Shown: positions 1-9,179, counted from the first letter of the stretch. The stretch: 64,000 nt of DNA from Halopelagius inordinatus (GCF_900113245.1 NZ_FOOQ01000003.1:1-64000); one strand, 5' to 3'. The notes: generated from the letters alone by a model not told the origin. Made by a program: numbers and translations.

Positions 1-1
1 C

Positions 2-583
2 TACGTCGAACGCGACGTGCTCGGCTTCCCGACGTGGCCCCACGAGATAATCCGGAACCTCTCTATCGCGAGTTTCTTCGTCGGGGTCATCCTGTTTCTC
101 TCGGCGACGATGCCGCCGCACATCGGCGCGCCAGCGAACCCCAGTTCCACGCCGGCGATTATCCTGCCCGACTGGTATCTGTACTGGTCGTTCGGCCTGT
201 TGAAGCTCGGCCCGCTGAACCCCGAGTTGGCGATTCTCGGCGGCCAGAAACTGACCGCGGACCGGACGTACGGCGTTCTCGCGAACGTCGTCGTCGTCGG
301 TATCATCGCGATGGTCCCGTTCCTCAACAAAGGAAGCGCGCGCCGCCCCGTCGAGCAGCCGTTCTGGGCCGCCGTCGGCGTCGGCGGCGTCGTCTTCGCG
401 TTCACCATCTCGATTCTGGCCATCAAGAACCTCATGCCGATGAACGTCGACCTGCTGTTCGACCTGACGTTCATCCTCCCCGTCGTCGCGTTCTTCCTCA
501 CCTACGCGGTGTTGAAGACGATGCGAGAAGGCTACATGTACGGTCTCAACAAACGCTACTACCGACTCCGACCACCGAGGTGA
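2..583 (+). CDS. Cytochrome b C-terminal (subunit IV-like) protein, 5' partial
   Basis: The reading frame enters from the left edge, so the true start is outside; about 193 codons remain, ending in TGA. The protein is very hydrophobic, with four or five membrane segments. Near residues 35-60 it carries the block PPHIGAPANPSSTPA followed by PDWYLYW, which corresponds to the conserved quinol-site PEWY region of cytochrome b/subunit IV with Asp in place of Glu. This part of cytochrome b helps oxidise quinol in a bc1/b6f-type complex of the cell membrane. Its expected partners (Rieske protein, N-terminal cytochrome b, halocyanin) would lie to the left and cannot be seen. Family assignment is firm; the exact complex is inferred. 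Confidence 0.88.
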   Translation, partial: YVERDVLGFPTWPHEIIRNLSIASFFVGVILFLSATMPPHIGAPANPSSTPAIILPDWYLYWSFGLLKLGPLNPELAILGGQKLTADRTYGVLANVVVVGIIAMVPFLNKGSARRPVEQPFWAAVGVGGVVFAFTISILAIKNLMPMNVDLLFDLTFILPVVAFFLTYAVLKTMREGYMYGLNKRYYRLRPPR

Positions 584-949
584 CCGGACGCGCCGCGTTC
601 GGGGCCCGCGGGCGCCGCCGGGCGGGTCTCTTCTGCCGACGCGGTTCTGTCGGCGAGACGCGACACCGTTACCGGCCCCGCCCAGATATTGTCATTCTAT
701 CAACTATATCCTTCGTCGAAGGCGAGTTATCGCAGCAAATCCACTGATTCGGACGCGCTCGTTCCCGAAATTCGAGCCTACCGTTACACCCCTAAGATTG
801 TAAGAGTTAGTGAATGTGTGTTAGACGTGATTGTGTGGGCGCAGTTACAATAAAAATGTAACGGCCGGTCGAGGCGGGTCGGGGCGGGTCGCTGACCGAG
901 CAGACGGGACGGAAGAGCGCCGATACAGCCAAGACCTTCGGTGACGGGT
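584..949. other. Intergenic gap with a short inverted repeat
   Basis: No convincing gene. The left half is G+C-rich trailing sequence after the cytochrome b gene. At 844-862 a six-base inverted repeat (GTTACA, seven A/T-rich bases, TGTAAC) lies about 90 bases before the small zinc-finger ORF and could be an operator. A related but imperfect GTTACA...TGTAAG arrangement lies near 784-802. Confidence 0.4.
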
Positions 950-1084
950 ATGCAGGTGATGACCGAATCAAAGAGTCCCTCCCCGCAGTGTGAGCGGTGC
1001 GGTGCCGAACTAACGCGGAGAGCGACCGGAACGCTCGCACTCTCCGCGACGGTTCGCTGCCCTCAGTGCGACCGGAGCGCGTAA
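950..1084 (+). CDS. Small CxxC...CPxC zinc-finger protein
   Basis: A 44-codon reading frame (an alternative ATG at 959 gives 41 codons). It contains CERCG near residues 14-18 and CPQC near residues 37-40, so two CxxC knuckles about 20 residues apart that could bind one zinc ion. Haloarchaea encode many proteins of this size with paired CxxC/CPxCG motifs, several of them regulators, but this one has no assigned role. It ends nine bases before the stop of the convergent DICT-domain gene. Codon use matches the neighbours. The call rests on the Cys pattern and codon use only. Confidence 0.55.
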   Translation: MQVMTESKSPSPQCERCGAELTRRATGTLALSATVRCPQCDRSA

Positions 1085-1093
1085 GCGACCGAG

Positions 1094-1828
1094 TCAGCAC
1101 CGACCCGCGGTACCGTCGGATTTCGGGCGACCGTACGACGACCGAAGGTGGGCCACGACGGACGCCACCGTCTCTGAGTCGTAGGTCCAAAAGCCGTAGA
1201 ACCGACCCGGACTCCGCTCCTCCGCGAGGAGTGCGCACCGGCCGATTTCCTCGGGGCCGCCGTCGAACACGACGAACCACGAGTCTCGAATCTCGGCGCC
1301 GCGTTCGAGGTGGAACTGGACGTTCTCGGCGGGTCGAAACCGTGGACTCGGAGCGGCGTACGCGTGAACGGAGAGCCCGTCGCACTCGCCGATGCGTTCG
1401 TACACCGTTCGTTGTCGTTCGAAGTGTTCGACGGTTTGGAATCCGGCGTGCAGACTCCCCTCACCGACCCGACACGCTCTGTCCTCTATCTCGCGCGAGG
1501 CGTCGAGCATCGTCGCTCGGTCGTACGAGGTGAACGTCGTCTCGTCGAGGTGGTCGAGTACCGGTCGGTACCTCGCCGAGGCGGACTCCGACGCGTCTCG
1601 GGACCCGTCACACGACAGTTCCGCGGCATCGACGGCGGTGACGAACGACCCTCGATGGCTCAGCACCACGAAGTTGCGCGGGCCGCCGAGCGTCGTCTCC
1701 ACGGTTACCGCGAGATTCCGCTCTGCGAACCGTTCGCGGAGTTCTCCGGCGACGCCCGGTTTCGGGTTGAACACCGTCAGCGTCTTTTCGGCGTCTTCGA
1801 CGCCGGCGACGAGGTCCGTCAGCGACAT
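1094..1828 (-). CDS. DICT sensory-domain protein
   Basis: A 244-residue soluble protein. Its opening (LTDLVAGVEDAEKTLTVFNP) and the later blocks FVVLSHRGSFVTAVDA, SREIEDRACRVGEGSLHAGFQ and FHLERGAEIRDSWFVVFDG match the layout I know for haloarchaeal DICT-domain proteins, which are thought to sense a signal and are often joined to signalling domains. Here the domain stands alone with no output domain. An AT-rich CATATAGC element about 25 bases upstream of the ATG on this strand fits a leaderless transcript. Ligand and partner are unknown. Confidence 0.7.
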   Translation of the reverse strand: MSLTDLVAGVEDAEKTLTVFNPKPGVAGELRERFAERNLAVTVETTLGGPRNFVVLSHRGSFVTAVDAAELSCDGSRDASESASARYRPVLDHLDETTFTSYDRATMLDASREIEDRACRVGEGSLHAGFQTVEHFERQRTVYERIGECDGLSVHAYAAPSPRFRPAENVQFHLERGAEIRDSWFVVFDGGPEEIGRCALLAEERSPGRFYGFWTYDSETVASVVAHLRSSYGRPKSDGTAGRC

Positions 1829-2128
1829 GGTGAGCCGAACGGAGTCCAGCTATATGACGGTTTACACCGTTTCGGTTCGCGTCGTTGAACGCCGAAACGC
1901 GCCATTTTACGCCGGTTAACTCGAATAGAAGCCGTGTAACCGGTCGTTGTCGACGGTCGCCCTCACGGAGAGTTCGACGCGGCGCTCGGAAACCATCGAT
2001 ACACGCCCTCCGTAGCCGGTCGAACGAAGTCGGTTCCCCGGTCAAAGCACGAGATGCGGGAACCGGTTCGGCCGCACGTGCACCGTCGGTAGACCCCACC
2101 TAATCCGGAGCGCGGCGGTCGTAGTCCG

Positions 2129-2140
2129 CAAATACATTTT
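2129..2140 (+). promoter_or_regulatory. TATA box for the glmU gene
   Basis: The A/T run CAAATACATTTT is centred about 27 bases before the ATG at 2164. This is the spacing expected for a leaderless haloarchaeal transcript and favours that ATG over the one at 2146. The rest of 1829-2163 shows nothing clear. Confidence 0.5.
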
Positions 2141-2163
2141 CCCCGATGCCGCGTACACCCGGT

Positions 2164-3354
2164 ATGCAGACAGTCGTTCTCGCCGCAGGCGTCGGCAGTC
2201 GAATGGGGCCGCTCACCGACGAGCGTCCGAAGCCCATGCTCCCGGTGGCCGGGCGTCCCCTCGTCTCTCACACGGTAGCGTCGGCCGTCGAGGCCGGCGC
2301 GTCGAAGATCGTACTCGTCGTCGGCTACCAGTCCGAGGACGTGCGCGAGCACTTCGGCGACGAGTACGCGGGCGTACCCGTAGAATACGCCGTCCAGGAG
2401 GAACAGCGCGGGACTGCCGACGCGGTCCGGGCCGCGGTCGAAGTCCTCGACGACGGCCCGTTCGCCGTGCTCAACGGCGACGCGCTCTACGACGTGCCGT
2501 CGCTCGGAGACCTGTACGACGGCGGACCCGCGGTCGGATCGTTCGAGGTGGCCGACCCCACGTCGTACGGCGTCCTCCGGACCGACGACGCGGGCCACGT
2601 CTCCGGCGTCGTCGAGAAGCCCGAGGACCCGCCCTCGAACCTCGTCAACGCCGGCGCGTACGTCTTCCCCGAGGAGGCGGGCGCGTGGCTTCACGACGTG
2701 GAGGAGTCAGAGCGCGGCGAATTCGAACTGACGGACGTGCTCGACCGCCTCTGCGAACGCGGCGACGTGCGCGCAGTCGCGTTCGACCGGTGGTTGGACG
2801 TCGGACGCCCGTGGGAACTGCTCGAAGCCAACGAGTGGAAACTCGGAGAACTGGAGGCGCAAGTCGACGGCGACGTGAGCGACGACGCCGAACTCGGCGA
2901 TTCGGTGGTCGTAGAGGAGGGCGCGACGGTTCGCTCGGGCGTCGTCGTCGAGGGGCCCGCGCTGATCCAATCGGGTGCCACCGTCGGTCCGAACGCGTAC
3001 GTGCGCGGCGCCTCTCTCGTCGGTCCGAACGCGAAGATAGGTCACGCCGTGGAGGTCAAAAACAGCGTCCTCATGGACGGCGCGACGGCGGGCCACCTCT
3101 CGTACGTCGGCGACAGCGTCGTCGGGCGTGACGTGAACTTCGGGGCGGGCACGCAGGTCGCGAATCTGCGACACGACGGCGGTGACGTGAAGATGACCGT
3201 CAAAGGCGACCGCGTCTCGACCGGCCGCCGAAAGATGGGCGTCGTCGTCGGTCACGACACGAAGACGGGGATAAACAGTAGTCTCGACGCCGGTGTGGTG
3301 TTCTCGCCCGGTTCGACCGTCGAACCCGGCGAGTCCGTCACGCGGGACCGCTGA
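2164..3354 (+). CDS. glmU: Bifunctional sugar-1-phosphate nucleotidylyltransferase/acetyltransferase (GlmU type)
   Basis: A 396-residue protein with two domains. Residues 1 to about 225 are a nucleotidyltransferase domain with the signature VLAAGVGSRMGPLTDERPKP, then VLNGDALY and VVEKPEDPPSNLVNAG. From about residue 240 there are hexapeptide repeats of a left-handed beta-helix acetyltransferase, with GAGTQVANLRHD near the C-terminus, resembling the GAGT-x-N region of bacterial GlmU. The likely reaction is acetylation of GlcN-1-P and uridylylation to UDP-GlcNAc. The ATG at 2164 is chosen because of the TATA spacing and because it starts directly at the nucleotide-binding strand; an ATG at 2146 would add six residues. 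Of the two GlmU-like genes here, this one has the better acetyltransferase site. Confidence 0.85.
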   Translation: MQTVVLAAGVGSRMGPLTDERPKPMLPVAGRPLVSHTVASAVEAGASKIVLVVGYQSEDVREHFGDEYAGVPVEYAVQEEQRGTADAVRAAVEVLDDGPFAVLNGDALYDVPSLGDLYDGGPAVGSFEVADPTSYGVLRTDDAGHVSGVVEKPEDPPSNLVNAGAYVFPEEAGAWLHDVEESERGEFELTDVLDRLCERGDVRAVAFDRWLDVGRPWELLEANEWKLGELEAQVDGDVSDDAELGDSVVVEEGATVRSGVVVEGPALIQSGATVGPNAYVRGASLVGPNAKIGHAVEVKNSVLMDGATAGHLSYVGDSVVGRDVNFGAGTQVANLRHDGGDVKMTVKGDRVSTGRRKMGVVVGHDTKTGINSSLDAGVVFSPGSTVEPGESVTRDR

Positions 3355-3472
3355 GCGGACGGAAACGCCGACGGTACTCTTCGTGTGTTTCGTCTACGAA
3401 CGGCGCGAGCCTGGCGGCCGAATCGGTCACAGACGCCCGGAGAAAACGCCGACTCGGGTCAGGACCGGTTCG

Positions 3473-3958
3473 TCACTCGTTCGAGCGACCGTACACCTGC
3501 ATGAACGTCTCGAACAGGTCGGGGTCGAGTTTGAACTGGACGTCGACGAGTTCCTCGTCCGCATCGTAGCTCACGTGCTGGACGTCTACGACGTCCATGA
3601 CGGTCTCTATCGCGTCCTCCGTGCAGTCGCTCGGGCCCTGCTTGACCTCCATGTCGTCCTCTCCGATCTGGATGGACACGCCGTCGATGCGCGTGCGGTA
3701 AGAGCCCTTCGACGCGCTGAGAAGCGGGTTGCAGCGTTCGACGAGGCCGAGTTCGTTCAAGCGGTCCAGACGGCGGTAGATCGTCGACTCCGAGACTTCG
3801 CAGCGTTCTGCGAGTTCCTCGGCGGTGACGGCGCCGCGTTGTCCCGCGACGAGAATCTCTCGTGCGACCTCGTCCCCGAGGGAGTCGAGGAGAGCATCGC
3901 TATCTACATCTTCGAGGTGGAGCGGTGACGACGCGACCCATTGCGTGCTGGCTGCCAT
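3473..3958 (-). CDS. Winged-helix (ArsR-like) transcriptional regulator
   Basis: About 161 residues. A winged helix-turn-helix sits at roughly residues 20-85: DALLDSLGDEVAREILVAG, then VTAEELAERCEVSESTIYRRLDRLNELGLV, the usual recognition-helix arrangement. The C-terminal half (IQIGEDDMEV...VVDVQHVSYDADEELVDVQFKL) looks like a small sensing or dimerisation domain. An upstream GTG at 3982 would add eight residues, but the ATG at 3958 has a clear Shine-Dalgarno (GGAGAG) just before it, so I prefer it. A TATA-like ATTACATAA lies upstream. It sits between glmU and glmS and could regulate the amino-sugar genes; that is inference. Confidence 0.75.
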   Translation of the reverse strand: MAASTQWVASSPLHLEDVDSDALLDSLGDEVAREILVAGQRGAVTAEELAERCEVSESTIYRRLDRLNELGLVERCNPLLSASKGSYRTRIDGVSIQIGEDDMEVKQGPSDCTEDAIETVMDVVDVQHVSYDADEELVDVQFKLDPDLFETFMQVYGRSNE

Positions 3959-4233
3959 GGACTCTCCTTTGAGAGTACCCACCTTATGTAATCACCTCTT
4001 ACCACCCCACCCCAGTTGGTAACCACCGCGTACCGGACGCGGTAAGTCCCGCATACTCTCGGTTCGCGGAGATTGAGAAACAGTCGCAGAAACTCTCTCG
4101 CGCAGTTTCTCCGATATACGACCCGTTAGATGGCTAAAACGTCGCTATAAACGAGAAATTCTTGCCGATATAGTCGGTGGGCGGCAGATACGGAGAGTGC
4201 GCGACTCGACCGTCGGGCGCGAGTCGGCGCGCG

Positions 4234-6051
4234 TTACTGGACCGTGACCGACTTCGCCAAGTTTCGCGGTTTGTCGATGGGTCGGTCGAGGAGGTCAGCC
4301 GCGTGGTACGCGACGAGTTGCAGTTGGACGCTCGCGGGGATGCCGGCCATGTCGGGGTGCGTCTCCGGGATGGAGAGGACGTGGTCTGCGAACTCCGCTA
4401 TCTCGCCGTCGGTCTTGCTGGTGACCGCGATGACGGGCGCGCCGCGCGCTTGGACCTCCTTCATGTTGCTCAGGGTGGCCTCGTCGTCGAAGCCGGTGAA
4501 CACCGCGAACACCGGCGTATTCGGCGTGACGAGCGCTAACGGTCCGTGTTTGAGTTCGGACGCCGCAAAGCCCTCTGCGTGTTCGTACGATATCTCCTTG
4601 AACTTCAGCGCGCCTTCGAGCGCCACCGGGTGGGCGACGCCGCGCCCGATGAAGAAGTACGAGTCCGCGTCTTTGTACTCCTTCGCGACGGCGGACGCGA
4701 TGGAGGTGTCGAGCACCTCCTGGACGTGGCCGGGAAGCCGCGACATCGACTCGACGAGGTCGCGAGCGCTGTTGGACTGGCCGCCCGTGACGTCCTCGAC
4801 GAGTCGTTCGCCGATCATAGAGAGAGCGGTCACCTGCGAGCAGAACGTCTTGGTCGCGGCGACGCCGATTTCCGGTCCGGCGCGGATGAGGAGCGTCTCG
4901 TCGCACTCGCGCGTCACCGACGACCCGACGGTGTTGGTGATGGCGACCGTTCGGGCCCCGGCGCTCTGCGCCCGCCGAATCGCGTCGAGAGTGTCCGCGG
5001 TCTCTCCGCTTTGGGTGACGGCGACGACGAGCGTGTTGGACTTGACCGGCGGTCTGACGAGGCCGTACTCGCCAGCCTGGAAGGCGTACGACGGTACCCC
5101 GCGCGCCGATAGCATGTTCGAGGCGTACATCGCCGCGTGGTACGACGTGCCCATACCGACGAACTGGACCTCCTCTATCTCGGAGAACGTCCCCTCGGGG
5201 AAGTCGTCGAGTTCCACAGTCCCGTCGAGCGCGTTCAGGCGGCCGTGGATGGTGTTGCGGAGCGCGCCGGGCTGCTCGTGAATCTCCTTGAGCATGAAGT
5301 GCTCGTAGCCGCCTTTCGTGGCGGTTTCGGCGCTCCACTCGACGCGTTCGACTTCGCGGTTTATCTGTCTGCCCGCGCCGTCGGTGATCTCGTAACCGTC
5401 GGGGCGGACGGCGATGAAGTCGCCGTCGTGGAGGTAGACCACCTGGTCCGTGTACTCGACGAACGCCGGAACGTCGCTGGCGAGGAAGTACCGGCCCGGG
5501 CCGATGCCGAAGACGAGGGGCGACCCAGAGCGGGTGGCGTAGATAGCCTCGTCGCCGTCGATGATGGCGGCGATGGCGTACGTGCCAGAGAGGCGGGCGA
5601 CCGCAGAGCGGAACGCTTCCTCGGGGGTCGCGCCGTTGTTCAGTTCCTCCTCTATGAGGTGCGGGACGACTTCCGTGTCCGTGTCGCTCGTGAAGGTGTG
5701 TCCCCGCGACTCCAGTTCGGACTTCAGCGACTGGTGGTTACCGATGATACCGTTGTGAACCACGGCGACCCGACCCGACTCGTCGGTGTGCGGGTGGGCG
5801 TTCTCGTCGGTGACGCCGCCGTGCGTCGCCCATCGGGTGTGACCGATACCGTACTCCCCCGAGAGGGGGTTCTCCTCGACTTCGTCGACGAGTTCGGACA
5901 CTTCGCCGACGCTCTTGGCCAGCGAGATGTCCGACCGCCCCTTGACGGCGATGCCCGCAGAGTCGTACCCGCGGTACTCTAAGCTCTGCAGTCCTTCGAT
6001 AAGCGGTTCCACCGAGTCGGTCTCTCCGATGCACGCAGTTATTCCACACAT
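4234..6051 (-). CDS. glmS: Glutamine--fructose-6-phosphate aminotransferase (isomerizing)
   Basis: A 605-residue protein, the usual GlmS length. It begins MCGITACIG, so after Met removal Cys1 is the glutamine amidotransferase nucleophile. The amidotransferase domain (about 1-215) includes GIGHTRWATHG and VVHNGIIGN. Two SIS sugar-isomerase domains follow (about 285-425 and 455-595), with TQSGETADT and GRGVAHPVALEGALKFKE, and the C-terminus is LAKSVTV as in the family. It makes GlcN-6-P from Fru-6-P and glutamine, the first step of amino-sugar synthesis. It starts one base after the stop of the upstream nucleotidyltransferase gene, so the two are surely one operon. Confidence 0.96.
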   Translation of the reverse strand: MCGITACIGETDSVEPLIEGLQSLEYRGYDSAGIAVKGRSDISLAKSVGEVSELVDEVEENPLSGEYGIGHTRWATHGGVTDENAHPHTDESGRVAVVHNGIIGNHQSLKSELESRGHTFTSDTDTEVVPHLIEEELNNGATPEEAFRSAVARLSGTYAIAAIIDGDEAIYATRSGSPLVFGIGPGRYFLASDVPAFVEYTDQVVYLHDGDFIAVRPDGYEITDGAGRQINREVERVEWSAETATKGGYEHFMLKEIHEQPGALRNTIHGRLNALDGTVELDDFPEGTFSEIEEVQFVGMGTSYHAAMYASNMLSARGVPSYAFQAGEYGLVRPPVKSNTLVVAVTQSGETADTLDAIRRAQSAGARTVAITNTVGSSVTRECDETLLIRAGPEIGVAATKTFCSQVTALSMIGERLVEDVTGGQSNSARDLVESMSRLPGHVQEVLDTSIASAVAKEYKDADSYFFIGRGVAHPVALEGALKFKEISYEHAEGFAASELKHGPLALVTPNTPVFAVFTGFDDEATLSNMKEVQARGAPVIAVTSKTDGEIAEFADHVLSIPETHPDMAGIPASVQLQLVAYHAADLLDRPIDKPRNLAKSVTVQ

Positions 6052-6052
6052 G

Positions 6053-7225
6053 TTAAGCAGCTATCTCCGTTTTTTCGCGAACCGTTCCGTCCACGACGAC
6101 GCCCGCGCCGACGGTTGCCTCCGCACCGACGCTGCAACCCGATTCGAGCGTCGCGTTCGTGCCGACCGTCGCTCGGTCGGCCACGATACTTCCGAGTCGC
6201 CGGTCCGTGTACAGTTTCCCGTCTACGACGACGTCCGCGCGGCCGCCCGGCGAGGCGACGCAGTCTCGTATCTCGGCGCCCGACCCGAGAACCGAATCCC
6301 GGAGGAGCGCGTTCGCGCCGACGTAGGCGTCGTTCGAGAGGATAGACCGCTCGATGACGGTATTCGCGCCGACGTGGACGTTGTCCTGTAGGCACGTCCC
6401 CGACCGGATGACCGCGCCGGGGCCGATGTTGCAGTTCTCTCCGATGACGACCGGACCCTCGATGACGGCGGTTTCGTGGACTCGCGCCGAGTCCGCAATC
6501 TGGACCTGAGAGCCGAGTTCGTCCGCCAGAACGGTCTCGGAGACCGACAGAAGCTTCCAGGGGTTCGAGGGGTCGAGCCATCCGCCGTTGACCAGAATCG
6601 ACGTCACCGGACCGTCGAGGTGGGCGATGGCGTCCGTGAGCCGTATCTCGCCTTGCCACGGGTCGGTCCGGTCGAGCGCGTCGAACACGCTGCGGTTGAA
6701 CACGTACACGCCCGCGTTGACGAGGTAGCCCTCGCGTTCGACCGGGTGTTCGTCGATGTCCGAGATGAGTCCGCGGTCCGAGATGACGACGCCGTACTCC
6801 TCTGGGGTGTCCGAGTGAGCGACGGCGACAGTGGAGGCGGAATCGGTCGTGGTGTAGCGTCGAAGCGTCGCCGCCACGATATTCTCGTCGATTATGTTGT
6901 CGCCGTTGACGACGACGAAGTCGTCACCGACGGAGTCTTTCGCCTGCAAGAGGGCGTGACCGCTTCCCAACTGGGAGGGCTGTTGCACGAACTCTATCTC
7001 CGTGTCGGGGTGGGCGGACGTGAGGTGCGTCTGGATTCGGTCGCTCCGGTACCCCACGACGACGACGATGCGCTCTATCCCGTTTGCGACGAGAGAGTCG
7101 AGCACGAAGTCGATGACGGGGCGGTTCGCGACGGGCAGCATGGGCTTCGGAAGGTACTTCGTTAGCGGACGGAGGCGTCGTCCCTCCCCAGCAGCGAGGA
7201 CGACAGCCTCGGTAACATCGCTCAT
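6053..7225 (-). CDS. Sugar-1-phosphate nucleotidylyltransferase with hexapeptide-repeat C-terminus (GlmU-like)
   Basis: 390 residues. The N-terminal domain has VVLAAGEGRRLRPLTKYLPKP, VVVNGDNIID and HLDGPVTSILVNGGWLDPSNPWKL. From about residue 245 hexapeptide repeats form a left-handed beta-helix (VIEGPVVIGENCNIGPGAVI and following). Unlike the protein at 2164 it lacks the GAGT-x-N-L-like acetyltransferase block and instead has CVASPGGRADVVVDGKLYTD. It may be a GlmU paralogue, or a glucose-1-phosphate-type nucleotidyltransferase whose beta-helix is structural. It is the first gene of a two-gene operon with glmS, one base apart, which favours an amino-sugar substrate. Confidence 0.82.
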   Translation of the reverse strand: MSDVTEAVVLAAGEGRRLRPLTKYLPKPMLPVANRPVIDFVLDSLVANGIERIVVVVGYRSDRIQTHLTSAHPDTEIEFVQQPSQLGSGHALLQAKDSVGDDFVVVNGDNIIDENIVAATLRRYTTTDSASTVAVAHSDTPEEYGVVISDRGLISDIDEHPVEREGYLVNAGVYVFNRSVFDALDRTDPWQGEIRLTDAIAHLDGPVTSILVNGGWLDPSNPWKLLSVSETVLADELGSQVQIADSARVHETAVIEGPVVIGENCNIGPGAVIRSGTCLQDNVHVGANTVIERSILSNDAYVGANALLRDSVLGSGAEIRDCVASPGGRADVVVDGKLYTDRRLGSIVADRATVGTNATLESGCSVGAEATVGAGVVVDGTVREKTEIAA

Positions 7226-7648
7226 CCGTTCGCCTCCCGACGCTCGCGTATCGCCACGGCGCCATCGGGCCGGACGGACTGTGAGGACATACTACCAAAA
7301 CGGGGATGCACCGGCATTGTTATGGGCAGTATGCGAACACGGGGGGAAGCCGTTAGGACCCGCGTTTTCTCCTGAACAACGCGTTTTGATTAGAGATAGA
7401 GACCCTAATACGCTCGAACCGCCCGTTCCCATCAGTAACATGTCATTATTGCCCGAGTGAGAGCGCGGGAAAATCGCCTCTCCGAGAGAGACCGGCGGCA
7501 GTTACTGCCGGTACGGGGCGTCGGTCGAGAGCGAGGCTCGGCCGGGAAATCGGCGGCGTAAACGGTCGGAAAGTGGCGGAAAACGGCGGAAAATCACAGC
7601 GCGAGAATCGGAAACGCGGTAACTCGACGGAGACGACGTATCCGGCGG
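7226..7648. other. Intergenic gap
   Basis: Separates the nucleotidyltransferase-glmS operon from a DUF7344 gene, both on the minus strand. The right half of the gap must contain the 3' trailer of the DUF7344 gene and the left half the operon promoter. The stretch 7560-7600 repeats CGGCGGAAAA-like units. I see no gene. Confidence 0.4.
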
Positions 7649-8254
7649 TCAGTCCTGGTCGAGGGTACCGCGGTACGTCTCCATCGCGGTCAGGACGACG
7701 AGAGCCACGGTGCTGACGACTGCCCATCCGGCGTCGGGGACCATCGCGAATCCGGGAACGCCGAGAAGTCCGGCGGTGACGGCGGCACCGACGGCGGACG
7801 CCACAGCGAGGTTCCGCTTCGGGGCGGCAGACGACGACTCGTCTGCGGGCGTCGACGAACCGAGGTACGGTTCGAGCTGTTCGGCCATCGGCTTGAGTTC
7901 GATGTCGCCGCGGTTCTTCTCGAAGTCGATGACACCGGAACTGGCCATCTTCGGAAGGTGGCATTGGTACAGGCCGATGTAGACGCGCTTGCGCTGACTC
8001 GACGAGAGCGTGGCGATGTCGATACCGTTCTCTTTGGCCGCGATGTACTCGGCCATGTCGCCGAGTTTCGCTTCGCCGTCGTTCTGCTTCAGATACTCGA
8101 TGGCGTCGCGCCGACGCTGGTTCTTCAGTATCTCGAAGATGACGTCCTTCGTGAGCGTCTCTTCGACGTCCGAAGGTTCTTCGTCGCTGGTTTGGGCTTT
8201 CTGTTCCTCTTCCGTCGCAGGTTCTTGGGTTTTGTTGAGTGATTCGAGAGCCAT
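7649..8254 (-). CDS. DUF7344-type winged-helix protein with C-terminal membrane segments
   Basis: 201 residues. After a Glu/Gln-rich start, residues about 35-125 form the winged helix typical of haloarchaeal DUF7344 proteins: TKDVIFEILKNQRRRDAIEY, LGDMAEYIAAKENG, SSQRKRVYIGLYQCHLPKM, SSGVIDFEKNRGDIEL. The last 60 residues hold two hydrophobic stretches, so it is probably membrane-anchored with a cytoplasmic DNA-binding domain. The ATG at 8254 is chosen because GGAGGT lies just upstream; an earlier ATG at 8284 would bury that site. A paralogue lies at 8640. Targets are unknown. Confidence 0.72.
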   Translation of the reverse strand: MALESLNKTQEPATEEEQKAQTSDEEPSDVEETLTKDVIFEILKNQRRRDAIEYLKQNDGEAKLGDMAEYIAAKENGIDIATLSSSQRKRVYIGLYQCHLPKMASSGVIDFEKNRGDIELKPMAEQLEPYLGSSTPADESSSAAPKRNLAVASAVGAAVTAGLLGVPGFAMVPDAGWAVVSTVALVVLTAMETYRGTLDQD

Positions 8255-8639
8255 CTGCCTACCTCCCTCTCGTAGAGAGGGCACGTTGGTTCTGCATCAG
8301 CATCCCACCAGCCGGGTTAATTTAACGTTTCCCCGGTCGTTCCGGCTGGGCGGTATTCTGACGTTGCTGGTTCGACCCCGCACGAGAGGTCGTGTTCACA
8401 ATTATGTTCCTATGATATATAACTGACTACTAGCCGCAGAGCGTGACAGGTAGGATCGAATTTATGTGTGTTCGATATCAGCTCCGTCGGAGGAGTAATC
8501 GAATCCTGAAACTACCGGCTCGGCCGCGGGGTTCGGTTCTGTCGTCTTAATTCGTTCTACAGCGGAAGATTCGGAAAATCACAGGGGTATAACGGGGAGG
8601 CGAGGCGACGTGTTATCTCGTCTTACGCGTGCGCGCGTA
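8255..8639. other. Intergenic gap between two DUF7344 genes
   Basis: No gene seen. An A/T-rich TATATC stretch near 8410-8420 is a possible promoter element, but it is too far from the start at 8254 for a leaderless transcript. The right end is the 3' trailer of the second DUF7344 gene. Confidence 0.3.
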
Positions 8640-9179
8640 TCATTCGATGAGAGACTGGAATGAATCGGTCGATTCGTCGGTTTGCGTCTCCGAGAGATAC
8701 TGCGCGACGCCGAGTGCGAGAATCGCAGTCGAGATGAAAGCCGCGATAGCGAACCACGGAAGCGACGCGAACACCGGAACCGCGAGCTCGCGTGCGGCGA
8801 TGAAAAGCCACCCGACCGCACCGAGAGCCGCGTAGTACGTCGCCCACGACCGAGACGAGTCCTCACCCTGCATCCAGAAGAACCCTTCTTGGGCCGTTCG
8901 CGGGGTGAGTTCGACCATCCGTTCCTCGTCGTCGTACGATACGATGTTCGCTTCCTCGAGTTTGGGCAGGTGAGTTTGATACAGTGAGATGTACACCCGC
9001 TGTCTCTCCTCGTCGGTTACGTCCTCTACAGCCGTTCCGTTCTCTATCGCAGCGATGCGAGCAGCGAGTTCCTTCAGACTCATCTCGTCGCCCTCCTCGT
9101 GGAGGTAGTAGATGATGTATCGCCGCCGTGAGTTGCTGAGTATTCGGAATAACTCGTCTTTTGATAGGTCAGTCATCAC
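8640..9179 (-). CDS. DUF7344-type winged-helix protein with C-terminal membrane segments
   Basis: 179 residues and clearly a paralogue of the protein at 7649. It has LSKDELFRILSNSRRRYIIY, LKELAARIAAIENG, EERQRVYISLYQTHLPKLEE and a C-terminal region with two membrane segments (near residues 110-130 and 140-160). The arrangement suggests a membrane-tethered DNA-binding regulator. Two adjacent ATGs open the frame (9177-9179 and 9174-9176) and I cannot choose between them. It may have arisen by tandem duplication with its neighbour, although the two have diverged a lot. Confidence 0.72.
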   Translation of the reverse strand: MMTDLSKDELFRILSNSRRRYIIYYLHEEGDEMSLKELAARIAAIENGTAVEDVTDEERQRVYISLYQTHLPKLEEANIVSYDDEERMVELTPRTAQEGFFWMQGEDSSRSWATYYAALGAVGWLFIAARELAVPVFASLPWFAIAAFISTAILALGVAQYLSETQTDESTDSFQSLIE

